Shown: piece by piece, positions 24,156 to 31,964 of the stretch
How the letters are laid out: the number at the start of each line of letters is the position of its first letter
Position numbering within the stretch: the stretch's first letter is position 1
Source of the DNA: Psychrobacter urativorans
Lineage (GTDB): Bacteria > Pseudomonadota > Gammaproteobacteria > Pseudomonadales > Moraxellaceae
DNA: 39,656 nt
Reading direction: 5' to 3'
Assembly (NCBI RefSeq): GCF_904846695.1
Contig: NZ_CAJHBR010000023.1
Location: forward strand, 1-39,656
Translations under genes and position numbers: made by a program
The notes under the pieces: model-generated
The model's database searches: none
Told to the model about the DNA's origin: nothing
What the model saw: only the letters and a program-made list of their open reading frames with translations

Positions 24156-25715
24156 ATGAATATGACTACAGATAGCTCTATAAGCAGAGAAGCAGCACTT
24201 AGCACCGTCAAAAATGAGCTAGTCTTAAATGCCGCTTACATAGATGGCGAGTGGGTGACGATAGCGCCATTAGCCGATGACAGCAACAGTAGCAGTAGCA
24301 GTAACAGTAACAGTAACAACGATAATGATAGTAATAGTGATAATGGGCATTGCCTATATGATCCAAGTGTAGGGCAAGTCATTGCTAAGACACGATTATC
24401 TACTAAAGATCACGTAAAGGCTGCTGTTACGGCCGCTACTGCTGCCTTGGCTAGTTGGTCACAAACCACAGTAAGCGAACGTGCCCGTTATTTGCATGCT
24501 ATTGCTGATGCACTGGAGCAGCGATTCGACAAGGTAGTGGCCCTATCAGTTTTGAACAATGGCAAGCCTGTTGAAGAGGCAAAAATAGATGCTAGTGATG
24601 CTATTGCTAGCTATCGCTATTACGCCAACCTCATTGCTAAGCAAGAGACTTGGACTGAAGTCTCAACCACTGAATCCAGCGTCCGCCTACTAAAAACTTA
24701 TGCGCCTATTGGAGTCTGTGCGCTTATTGTGCCTTGGAATTTCCCTATGGTGACTAGCGCTTGGAAGTTAGCGCCAGCCTTAGCAGCAGGCTGCACAGTC
24801 CTATTGAAGCCTTCTGAGGTCACTCTGCTACCAGAATTGATGTTAGGCAATATATTGTCGTCTATCGGCCTACCAAAAGGGGTAGTCAATATCTTGCCGG
24901 GCGCGGCTGAAGTAGGGGCGGCGATGACTAGCCATGCGTTGATCGATAAAATATCTTTCACTGGTAGTAATGCAATCGGTGAAAAGGTAATGACCCAAGC
25001 GGCAAAAGGCATAAAAGATATCAGTCTTGAGCTTGGTGGTAAGTCGGCTATCGTGGTACGCGCCGATGCCGACTTAGACTTGGCTTGTGAGCTTATCGTT
25101 GGCGGTATATTTACTAATGCTGGGCAAATATGTTCAGCCACCTCAAGGCTATTAGTACACTGCGACATAGCTGAGTCCCTATACCAAAAATTAAAAACTC
25201 ATACCCAGAATATCAATATTGGTGAGGGTTTTGCGGCTACTACGCAAATGGGTCCATTAGTTAGCCAGCAACAGCTCAAGCAAGTGCATAACTACTTACA
25301 GATCGCTACTGAGGAAAATCTTGCTTGTCTTACTGGTGGCCAAGTATTGGATAGAGCAGGCTATTTTGTCAGTCCAACGATTTATACCAAAGTGCCAACA
25401 ACCAGTCGCTTATGGACTGAGGAGATATTTGGGCCAGTGCTAGTTAGCACTACCTTTACAGATGATGCAGAGGCGTTACGCTTAGCCAATGATAGTAAGT
25501 TTGCTTTGGCGGCAACTATTGTTAGCGCCGATCAATCAAGCGCCTTAGAGATGGCCCTACAAATCAATGCGGGTCATTTTTGGATTAACGAGCAACAGAT
25601 TGTACTGCCAGAAGCAGGATGGGGTGGCTTTAAGCAAAGTGGTATTGGTCGTGAGCTTGGCGAGGATGGACTAGCGGCTTATCAAAAAAGCAAGCATGTA
25701 CTATTCGCTAAATAA
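24156..25715 (+). CDS. Aldehyde dehydrogenase, probable 4-guanidinobutyraldehyde dehydrogenase
   Basis: 519-residue NAD(P)-dependent aldehyde dehydrogenase. Catalytic parts are complete: Asn195 (PWNFPM), Lys218 (LLKPSE), Glu292 (LELGGK), Cys326 (NAGQICSA), and the PE[IE]FGP-type motif as EEIFGPVL. The nearest flavour is betaine-aldehyde/aminoaldehyde dehydrogenase, which fits oxidation of 4-guanidinobutanal to 4-guanidinobutyrate, the step between AruI and GbuA (KauB in Pseudomonas). Residues 41-63 are an unusual Ser/Asn/Asp-only stretch (24276-24344) inserted between the first strand pair, likely a surface loop grown by triplet or hexamer repeats. It closes the cluster and is followed by a 21-bp hairpin. 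Confidence 0.85.
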   Translation: MNMTTDSSISREAALSTVKNELVLNAAYIDGEWVTIAPLADDSNSSSSSNSNSNNDNDSNSDNGHCLYDPSVGQVIAKTRLSTKDHVKAAVTAATAALASWSQTTVSERARYLHAIADALEQRFDKVVALSVLNNGKPVEEAKIDASDAIASYRYYANLIAKQETWTEVSTTESSVRLLKTYAPIGVCALIVPWNFPMVTSAWKLAPALAAGCTVLLKPSEVTLLPELMLGNILSSIGLPKGVVNILPGAAEVGAAMTSHALIDKISFTGSNAIGEKVMTQAAKGIKDISLELGGKSAIVVRADADLDLACELIVGGIFTNAGQICSATSRLLVHCDIAESLYQKLKTHTQNINIGEGFAATTQMGPLVSQQQLKQVHNYLQIATEENLACLTGGQVLDRAGYFVSPTIYTKVPTTSRLWTEEIFGPVLVSTTFTDDAEALRLANDSKFALAATIVSADQSSALEMALQINAGHFWINEQQIVLPEAGWGGFKQSGIGRELGEDGLAAYQKSKHVLFAK

Positions 25716-25767
25716 TAGCTTATTAGTAGACCTGTAGTGCTCCCTGTTAATAGCTTTACTCTGTTAG

Positions 25768-25794
25768 TTGCTGTAGTTGCTGTAGTTGCTGTAG
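25768..25794. repeat. 9-bp tandem repeat, three perfect copies
   Basis: TTGCTGTAG repeated three times, between the aldehyde dehydrogenase stop and the downstream hairpin. Confidence 0.85.
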
Positions 25795-25800
25795 CCATTA

Positions 25801-25851
25801 AATAAACAGCAAGCCACTTTATATGAGCTATAAAGTGGCTTGCTGTTTATT
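25801..25851 (+). terminator. Perfect 21-bp stem-loop after the aldehyde dehydrogenase
   Basis: 25801-25821 pairs without mismatch with 25831-25851 around a 9-nt loop. The outer A/T pairs (AATAAA/TTTATT) give a short T-rich exit but no long T-run. It probably ends the guanidino cluster; an operator role is less likely. Confidence 0.75.
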
Positions 25852-25990
25852 CGATAATCTAAATAGTCATAAAGTTGCATAAGTATTTATTAGCCATTGC
25901 GACTGTCGCCGATCGCTATTTATGATTTTATCGATAAAGTAATAGGGGCATCAGACGGGGACAGATTTTTTATAGGAATATAGGGTTAAT

Positions 25991-26932
25991 ATGACTAGTA
26001 TAAATAAAAAAAGTTATTACCTTATCTTTTTGATTCCAGTGATATGGGGTTTAGGGTTTCCGATAACTCATAATGCAGTAAGCCAAGTAGATGCTGGGAT
26101 TTATGCTTTTTTTAGATCATTCATCGCGCTGTTATTTATCACCCCTTTTGCCATAAAGTACTTATTGAAAGTAGATAAGAAGCTAATAGTCGCAAGCTTG
26201 GCTTTTGGTCTTCTAATAGCGCTACAGTTCGTAGGTCAAAGTAACGCTTTAAGATTTTTACCTTCCTCTGCAACTGCTTTTATAATCTCTACTAATGCCA
26301 TCATTCTCATCATATTTACCTCAGTGTTATACAAGAAAAAACCTGAAAAGATTGACGTATTTTCTATTTCTTTGGGGGTAATAGGCGCTATTATCATTTT
26401 GAATCCTAAGTTTCAACAATTTAATATAGGCTATTGGTGGGCAGGCTTGTCCTCTTTGGCTATTGCTTTATCAATACTGTTAATCGGCTACTTGTCCTTT
26501 TTTAAAGACTCCTCAGAACCTAGTGCTAAGGTTGGTGATGGCTTACGCTTTATATTTTTCCAGTCACTATTTTGTGTTTTTTTTCTATCCTATTATCCGT
26601 TAAGCTTAGGAATACCAAATAACTTACCGATGCAGGTTTGGTTATCCATTCTGTATATGGGAGTGATTGCCACAGTAATAACTACTGTTTTACAAATAAA
26701 GTTCCAAAATAGAATTGGTAATGTGCGCGCCTCTTTAATTTATAATTTAGATGTTATTTTTGCTAGTGTTTTTGGTTATCTTAATCATGAAACGATGACC
26801 GCCACTCAATTGGTTGGCGGTTCCATAATATTTTTGGCTTCCATCGCTCATCCTGTGTATTTGTTAGCGATGAGAAAGTATAAAACAAGCACGGGCAGCA
26901 TCAACAGTAGCATCGACAAGCATCATAGTTGA
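25991..26932 (+). CDS. DMT superfamily (EamA) transporter
   Basis: 313-residue inner-membrane protein with ten predicted helices in two EamA repeats. Typical signs are WGLGFPITHNAVSQVDAGIYAFFRSFIALLFITPFA in repeat one and a second repeat ending RASLIYNLDVIFASVFGYLNHETMTATQLVGGSIIFLAS. EamA proteins are mostly metabolite exporters (amino acids, purines, drugs). It has a short Lys/His-rich tail. The ribosome site is AGGG or AGGA upstream of the ATG. It runs convergently into the COG4705 gene with a 36-bp gap. Substrate unknown. It looks more AT-rich than the preceding cluster, with more Lys/Ile/Phe codons, which could mean a separate origin. Confidence 0.85.
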   Translation: MTSINKKSYYLIFLIPVIWGLGFPITHNAVSQVDAGIYAFFRSFIALLFITPFAIKYLLKVDKKLIVASLAFGLLIALQFVGQSNALRFLPSSATAFIISTNAIILIIFTSVLYKKKPEKIDVFSISLGVIGAIIILNPKFQQFNIGYWWAGLSSLAIALSILLIGYLSFFKDSSEPSAKVGDGLRFIFFQSLFCVFFLSYYPLSLGIPNNLPMQVWLSILYMGVIATVITTVLQIKFQNRIGNVRASLIYNLDVIFASVFGYLNHETMTATQLVGGSIIFLASIAHPVYLLAMRKYKTSTGSINSSIDKHHS

Positions 26933-26968
26933 CGGTTTTTGTAGTTAAGTGACATTAATTTGAAGCCA

Positions 26969-27769
26969 TCAGTGAGCTTTAGTACTGGCTCTTTGTTTAA
27001 ACACTAATAGGCAAGCAATAATAAAAACCAATAGTGCCGCCGACGCCCCAAAGCGACTTAAAGCAAGGCCACCATGATCTATAGGCTTATCCAAAAAGTC
27101 TCCTAATACTGCACCTAAGGGTCGAGTAAGGATAAACGCGCTCCAAAATAGCAAAGTCTTAGAGATCTTAGTAGTAAAATGCGCTATAGCAATAAGGGTT
27201 AATAAAGTGCCAAAAATAATAGCGCTAGTGGTATAACCCATGCCCTTAGAGTCCGCAACCCAGTCACCTAGTGCCGTACCAAGAGTCTGCGAAAACATAA
27301 TAGTAGTCCAATAAAACACTTCAGCTTTAGGCTTGCTAACGCTATCAACAGCAACACTGCCCATAGTCCTTTGCCAAGCGAATAAGCAAATTGCGAGCAA
27401 AACTATAAGCAATGCTGAGCCGCCAGCGTAACCGATACCCAGTGATCTGGTGACATAGTCTGCTATTGTGGTGCCTAAAGTGGTTGTGGCAATAATCGTT
27501 GCCCAATATAACCATTTATTAAACGAGTTGGCTTTGATTTGGCTGGCGACTGCGATGGCGAATATGACAGCGAATATAGCGGTACTGACGATATATCCTA
27601 GATTCATCGACATTGACAGAGCGTCACCTGCGGTCTCACCAAGAGTCGTTGCTGCAACTTTTATTAGCCAAAAAATCAAAGTCACTGCTGGAACTTTTGA
27701 TAAAGCATCGCTCATTGGATCGTTATTGGGAGCAATCGTTGAGTATTCAGATTTTAAGGTGGGGGTCAT
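26969..27769 (-). CDS. COG4705-type membrane protein with four internal repeats
   Basis: 266-residue inner-membrane protein of unknown function with about eight helices. It is built from four similar units, each a short intramembrane-type motif followed by a Gly-rich turn: TTLGETAGDALSMSMNLGY (residues 41-59), TTLGTTIADYVTRSLGIGY (96-114), QTLGTALGDWVADSKGMGY (161-179) and RPLGAVLGDFLDKPIDHGG (216-234). The acidic residues (Glu45, Asp49, Asp104, Asp169, Asp224) recur at the same place in each unit and could line an ion path. It lies downstream of, and on the same strand as, the first two-component system, so it may be one of its targets. The ribosome site is poor. Confidence 0.72.
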   Translation of the reverse strand: MTPTLKSEYSTIAPNNDPMSDALSKVPAVTLIFWLIKVAATTLGETAGDALSMSMNLGYIVSTAIFAVIFAIAVASQIKANSFNKWLYWATIIATTTLGTTIADYVTRSLGIGYAGGSALLIVLLAICLFAWQRTMGSVAVDSVSKPKAEVFYWTTIMFSQTLGTALGDWVADSKGMGYTTSAIIFGTLLTLIAIAHFTTKISKTLLFWSAFILTRPLGAVLGDFLDKPIDHGGLALSRFGASAALLVFIIACLLVFKQRASTKAH

Positions 27770-27835
27770 CTATGGATTCACTCTCTTGATAAGCAAATTT
27801 AATGGCATATTGCCTGTTTTGCAGTTACTAAATTA

Positions 27836-27881
27836 TCAAGATAGCTGTTAAGAAAGTGTCAAGGTAGCTGCTGAAAAAATA
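27836..27881. repeat. 23-bp imperfect direct repeat, two copies
   Basis: 27836-27858 and 27859-27881 share TCAAG.TAGCTG.T.A.AAA in the region upstream of the COG4705 gene. A nearby inverted repeat CCTTA..TAAGG (27895-27911) may be a regulator site or the end of the kinase transcript. Confidence 0.55.
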
Positions 27882-27944
27882 TCAATATCTAGGACCTTAA
27901 CGATTATAAGGGTTTAAACCGTTGCAAAAGATTTGAGGCTTGCT

Positions 27945-29600
27945 CTAGAAGACTAAGCTTACACATAGCCCAGTATTTCTGCCTGTTTTTGCATCGGTCA
28001 AGATAGAGGTACTCATGAACAGATCAATACCTGCTTGCTCACAAATAGACTTAACGATAGATAGTCCTAATCCGCTGCCGTTTATGGCATTGTTCTGGTT
28101 GCTGGCACTGTCAGAGCGTGTGTTGGTGGCAAGTTTTTCAGAGCTTGCTTCTACTGCTTTAGCTGATTGACTAAGTCGTACAAAAGGCTCAAAAGCATTG
28201 CTGTAATCATCAGGATCAATACCTGCGCCTGAATCCATAATCTGTAGTACTAATCTGCCGGCAAGTTGGAGAGGTAACTGTTCGGGCTTTATAAGACCGA
28301 TGATATGAGTACCAAGGCTATCTAATAAAGCGACATCATCACTAGTTGGCTGTTTTGCTATGGGGCCAAAGCGACAGAGTTGAATAGCTACTTGGCTGTG
28401 TTCTGGGCTATAGATAATGGCATTTTGGATAAGGTTCTTAACCAGTATTAATAATGACGTTTCATCTATAGTGGCTTCTGCGTCCTCTGAGGAGTCAGTC
28501 AATAATTGCACCGTTAGCTCCATATTTTTGCTATCGATAATCGGTATCAGCAAGCTAATGACTTGTTCGATAGTAGCTTTGAGGCAGACTGGTGTATGCG
28601 CGGTATGATTAGTGATGTTACCTGCCCGTGCTAAGGTTAACAGCTGTTCCACCAGCTTTTGATTACGGCTAAGTCGGCCAGCTAGCTTGTCTAAGCCCGC
28701 CGTCATAAGCGGATCTTGAGCATGGCGCTGTAGTCGTTGTAGCTGTAATGATATCGCGGTCAGGGGTGAGCGTAGTTCGTGAGCTGCATCAGCGATAAAG
28801 CGTTGCTGACGCTCAATACTGACTTTTACTAGAGCTAGTAGCCGATTTAACGACTCTGCTAAAGGTAATAACTCAGTAGGTAAGTGTTCAATTCTTAGAG
28901 GGTTTAAGTCGTTCTCGTTGCGCTGCCTTATTTCATAGTGTAATTGGCGTACAGGCTTCATCATTCGCCACATGATAAAGGGCAGTAAAAGTAACAAAAG
29001 CGCCATGCCAATAATAAGAGGCAAAAAAGATTGCAGGGCGCTGGCCTTGGCTAAATCATCTTGTAGGTCCGTCTGCTGGCGTAGGATAAGGGCTACTTTT
29101 TCATCAGCACTAAACGACTTAATATAGACATCGTCTCTATAAGTCCGCCAACTATGACCATCGATTTTTTGATCGCTTATTCCTGATGGAATGTCAGTTA
29201 ATAACGCATTAGGTATAGGTGCTGAATAATCTTGATCATGCTTGTCCTTGTTATTGTCTTTATTTTGATAATCCTTTACAAGATTAGGGGACTTCATATT
29301 TAGCATTATAATATCAACGGTAATGGCACCGTCATCATCATCGGTATCAAAGTGAATATTGTTGTTCACCAAATCACTATTATCTGAACTACTATTACTC
29401 TGTAAAGCATTAATGCTGAGTGACTGCTGCAATAACGCTGAGGTATTTTTTAAATTATCATCTTGAAAGTCGTTGATTTCATTATAGCTGTACCAAAATC
29501 CGTAGCCACCAGCGACTATGGCTAGTAGCAATAAGGACAGCACCGGCCAAAAGATCAGCTGAAACTGCATAGATTTGAAGGGCTTCTGAATCAGCGTCAT
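27945..29600 (-). CDS. Sensor histidine kinase 1 (QseC/PmrB-like)
   Basis: 551-residue membrane kinase. Helix 1 is at about residues 13-35 and helix 2 at about 191-211, enclosing a ~155-residue periplasmic sensor. The H-box has phospho-acceptor His274 (DAAHELRSPL). The N-box (LVKNLIQNAIIYSPE), G1 (DSGAGID) and G2 (GSGLGLSIVK) motifs are all present. The periplasmic part carries acidic clusters (DTDDDD near 85-90 and a Lys/Asp/Asn/His-rich run near 112-125) that could bind cations. It follows its response regulator by 58 bp on the same strand. Overall similarity is to QseC/PmrB-type kinases that sense metal or envelope signals; the signal is not known. Confidence 0.88.
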   Translation of the reverse strand: MTLIQKPFKSMQFQLIFWPVLSLLLLAIVAGGYGFWYSYNEINDFQDDNLKNTSALLQQSLSINALQSNSSSDNSDLVNNNIHFDTDDDDGAITVDIIMLNMKSPNLVKDYQNKDNNKDKHDQDYSAPIPNALLTDIPSGISDQKIDGHSWRTYRDDVYIKSFSADEKVALILRQQTDLQDDLAKASALQSFLPLIIGMALLLLLLPFIMWRMMKPVRQLHYEIRQRNENDLNPLRIEHLPTELLPLAESLNRLLALVKVSIERQQRFIADAAHELRSPLTAISLQLQRLQRHAQDPLMTAGLDKLAGRLSRNQKLVEQLLTLARAGNITNHTAHTPVCLKATIEQVISLLIPIIDSKNMELTVQLLTDSSEDAEATIDETSLLILVKNLIQNAIIYSPEHSQVAIQLCRFGPIAKQPTSDDVALLDSLGTHIIGLIKPEQLPLQLAGRLVLQIMDSGAGIDPDDYSNAFEPFVRLSQSAKAVEASSEKLATNTRSDSASNQNNAINGSGLGLSIVKSICEQAGIDLFMSTSILTDAKTGRNTGLCVSLVF

Positions 29601-29658
29601 GTTGACAATCTTCTCTATTGACCATAAAAAATTGATTATAAAAACAGTGAGGGCCGTT

Positions 29659-30318
29659 TTAAATATTACTAATATACCAGCCTAAGCCTCGTACGTTTTT
29701 TATTCTATTTTGCCCAAGCTTTTTTCTTAAGCTATGAATCAAGAATTCTATAGCATTGCTTTCTACTTCACCGCCCCAGCCATATAGCGAGTCTTCAAGC
29801 TCAGTTTTGGACATGACTTTTTCGGGTGCTAGCATAAAAGTGGTAAGCAGCATATATTCCTTAGCGGTCAAGTCAACGGGGCTGGCATCCATAACAACAC
29901 GTTTGTGGGCGGTATCGAGGCTAAGGTTAGCCACGCTAAGCTGATTGTCTGCTTTGCCTTGGGCACGGCGAATAAGTACTCGCATCCGCGCAAAAACCTC
30001 TCCCAGCTCAAAGGGCTTAACCACATAGTCATCCGCCCCTAGATCAAGTCCAGCGATCCGGTCTTTTAGTTGATCGCGGGCCGTGACAATGAGCACTGGG
30101 GTATCGATCTTAGCATCACGAATAACAGTCAATACTCCCATGCCATCAATTTCAGGCAACCCTAAATCTAACAATATAATGTCGTAGGGTTGGATTTTTA
30201 AAGTCAGGATAGCTTGGCGACCATCTTTTACCCAATCGACGGTATAGGCTTCATCCTGCAAAGCCTCGCTCAAGCTTTCACCAATCATTAAATCATCTTC
30301 GACCAATAACACGCGCAT
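29659..30318 (-). CDS. OmpR-family response regulator 1 (QseB/PmrA-like)
   Basis: 219-residue regulator. The receiver domain has an acidic pocket (Glu7-Asp8-Asp9), phospho-acceptor Asp51 (LLDLGLPEID), Thr in VLIVTARD and Lys in ADDYVVKPFE. The C-terminal winged helix has VDLTAKEYMLLTTFML and VESNAIEFLIHSLRKKLG with the usual C-terminal hairpin. Very strong ribosome site (GGGAGG, 4 nt from ATG). It is paired with kinase 1 and lies 145 bp downstream of a tandem-PepSY gene on the same strand. Paralogue of regulator 2 (36720-37394). Confidence 0.92.
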   Translation of the reverse strand: MRVLLVEDDLMIGESLSEALQDEAYTVDWVKDGRQAILTLKIQPYDIILLDLGLPEIDGMGVLTVIRDAKIDTPVLIVTARDQLKDRIAGLDLGADDYVVKPFELGEVFARMRVLIRRAQGKADNQLSVANLSLDTAHKRVVMDASPVDLTAKEYMLLTTFMLAPEKVMSKTELEDSLYGWGGEVESNAIEFLIHSLRKKLGQNRIKNVRGLGWYISNI

Positions 30319-30397
30319 AACACCTCCCTAATTTTAACTGTAATAAGTATTTATCAACCAGCTGATTAAATCATTTATATTTTTTCTGATCGCCAAA

Positions 30398-30430
30398 AGC
30401 TGCAAGCATTATACTAATACACTTGCAGCT
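30398..30430 (-). terminator. Probable terminator of PepSY gene 1
   Basis: Stem AGCTGCAAG/CTTGCAGCT (30398-30406 with 30422-30430), followed on the minus strand by a short run of four T. It separates the PepSY gene from the response-regulator gene. Confidence 0.6.
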
Positions 30431-30463
30431 ATCGGCAGCCTATCGGTAAGCGCTCGCCAGCCC

Positions 30464-31030
30464 TTAATTATCTAACTGCTTGCTAATAATAGCACCAGTC
30501 ATGGCATCGACTATGACTTGATATATTTCGGTGCCTTTAGCGATCTTAATCTCATAAATGGACTTGCCATTATCTAAATCAAACTCAGCTTCGATAACTT
30601 TTCCACTGATACTCTGAGTGGATTTTTGTAGCGCTTGGGTAAGACTGATTTGAGCTTGTTTTATAGCGTTATATTCTGCTATGTCCTGTTGATCGAGTTT
30701 CTCTTGCTTAGTCTTTAATACCCTACCTGTACTCGCATCAATTTTTACTTCATATTCAGTATTATTGGCAATAGATTTAATTTCAAATTTGCCACCTTCT
30801 ATATAGTCATTTTGCTCAAACTCCGCACTTATTACGTCCCCTTTAACTGTCTTTTGGGCAATAGTTATCGCTTGCTCAAGGCTGATTTTACTCTTGGCTA
30901 TGGCTACCGCCTCACTGTTGCCAGCGTTTGAGATAGCAGGGATTTGACCTGAGGCGATAGCGACAGTACCAATGCTGATAATACTCAGAGCGATGATGGC
31001 CGACTTAGTTAGGGTTGATAGTTTTTTCAT
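30464..31030 (-). CDS. Secreted tandem-PepSY protein 1
   Basis: 188-residue periplasmic or secreted protein with a Sec signal peptide (about residues 1-27, AIIALSIISIGTVAIA). Two PepSY domains follow: SLEQAITIAQKTVKGDVISAEFE..EYEVKIDASTGRVLKTKQE (about 50-112) and SLTQALQKSTQSISGKVIEAEFD..YQVIVDAMTGAIISKQ (about 128-186). PepSY domains are linked to protease inhibition and to envelope metal/redox systems. The start ATG has AGGA 9 nt upstream. It is a close paralogue of the protein at 38488-39096, sharing leader and layout, and both have the same 44-bp promoter element. It sits directly before regulator 1/kinase 1, so it is likely both a target and a possible feedback partner of such a system. 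Confidence 0.88.
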   Translation of the reverse strand: MKKLSTLTKSAIIALSIISIGTVAIASGQIPAISNAGNSEAVAIAKSKISLEQAITIAQKTVKGDVISAEFEQNDYIEGGKFEIKSIANNTEYEVKIDASTGRVLKTKQEKLDQQDIAEYNAIKQAQISLTQALQKSTQSISGKVIEAEFDLDNGKSIYEIKIAKGTEIYQVIVDAMTGAIISKQLDN

Positions 31031-31133
31031 ACGGTTGACTTCCTAGGTTAAATGAATAGCTGACAATTTAGGTTAAATGAATAACCGACAAGATGATTAC
31101 TGGTTCTGTCAGCTGCTTTAGGGCTAGGAGGCC

Positions 31134-31189
31134 ATTATAAAAAAATAGACATAGTAGAAGCTTAGCGCAGAGTAAGGGTTAAGTTAGCT
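31134..31189 (-). promoter_or_regulatory. Shared 44-bp promoter element and -10 box of PepSY gene 1
   Basis: 31146-31189 is about 90% identical (40 of 44) to 39187-39230 upstream of the paralogous PepSY gene. On the coding (minus) strand it contains CTTACT-CTGCG-CTAAGC, hexamer-N5-hexamer with 11-bp period as for OmpR-family sites. A TATAAT -10 box follows at 31134-31139, so the element covers the -35 position, as expected for activation. Confidence 0.75.
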
Positions 31190-31249
31190 GCTATATTTAG
31201 TGGCTTATTAATATTTAGATAGTGGCTCATCAATAACTTAATAAAGCAA

Positions 31250-31284
31250 AAAAGCTGATATTTACCTTAGTAAACATCAGCTTT
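31250..31284 (-). terminator. Terminator of the rhodanese gene
   Basis: A 16-bp stem (31250-31265 with 31269-31284) with one mismatch is followed on the minus strand by six T. A second small palindrome (ACTAGTAGT..ACTACTAGT, about 31289-31309) sits between it and the stop codon. Confidence 0.8.
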
Positions 31285-31334
31285 TATCTACTAGTAGTCT
31301 GACTACTAGTTAACCTTTTAATCTTTTAACCTGC

Positions 31335-31718
31335 TTAATCAATATCAAGGCCATTATTAGACGCTGTTGTAGGCTTGCCAGCTTCAGTCCAAGCATCATA
31401 ACCACCTGCAATAGACACAACGTTTTTGTAGCCAAGCGTTTCTAACGACTGCGCTGCTAAAGCGGCGCGGTCGCCAGTCTTGCAGTAAATCAAGATATCA
31501 GTATCGGCACTGCTAACGGCAGGCAAGTCAGCAATTTTGAATTCGAGCACTCCACGAGGTAGCGAGACCGCTCCTTCAATATGGCCAGCAGCGTACTCAT
31601 CAGGCTCTCGCACATCGATAATGACATCGGCTTTACGGCAGGCTGTTTCTGCTTGTGCGAGTGAAACGTCGGTTATCTGTGCTTTAGCAATTTTTACTAA
31701 GTCATTTGCGGTTTTCAT
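31335..31718 (-). CDS. Rhodanese-like sulfurtransferase
   Basis: Single-domain rhodanese of 127 residues, cytoplasmic, with active-site loop CKTGDRA beginning at Cys79. The flanking family motifs DVREPDEYAAGHIEGAVSLPRGVLEF and GYKNVVSIAGGYDAWTEAGKPT are present. Such proteins carry persulfide sulfur from thiosulfate or other donors to acceptors such as cyanide or thiols. AAAGG lies 7-8 nt before the ATG, and its own terminator follows. It lies inside the PepSY/cytochrome island, but nothing visible ties it to the same regulator. Confidence 0.9.
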   Translation of the reverse strand: MKTANDLVKIAKAQITDVSLAQAETACRKADVIIDVREPDEYAAGHIEGAVSLPRGVLEFKIADLPAVSSADTDILIYCKTGDRAALAAQSLETLGYKNVVSIAGGYDAWTEAGKPTTASNNGLDID

Positions 31719-31964
31719 AGTAGTGCCTTTGGTAGTGATAAAAGAGATTATATAGCTGCGATAGCTTTAGTAGTTTTCAGCCTCATAAAAGTCAGCAATT
31801 TACACTTTGCAAAACTACAGCAAGTGATTCAAAACAACAGCTATCAATATATAATTTAGTATATCATTAATTTTTAAATTAATTAACTTTACTCAAACTG
31901 ATCTACCGAATTAACGCTCCATTATCAAGGTTGCCATCATTGTCGCTTATTCTTCTTCAGCAAC

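Noticed and set aside
24698..25168. 156-codon minus-strand frame inside the aldehyde dehydrogenase.
   Set aside because: Overlaps the catalytic core coding region on the opposite strand and has no recognisable family.
25955..25990. GGGGACAGATTTTTT stretch before the DMT gene as a mobile-element end.
   Set aside because: A single copy with no matching inverted repeat or transposase nearby; treated as ordinary leader sequence.
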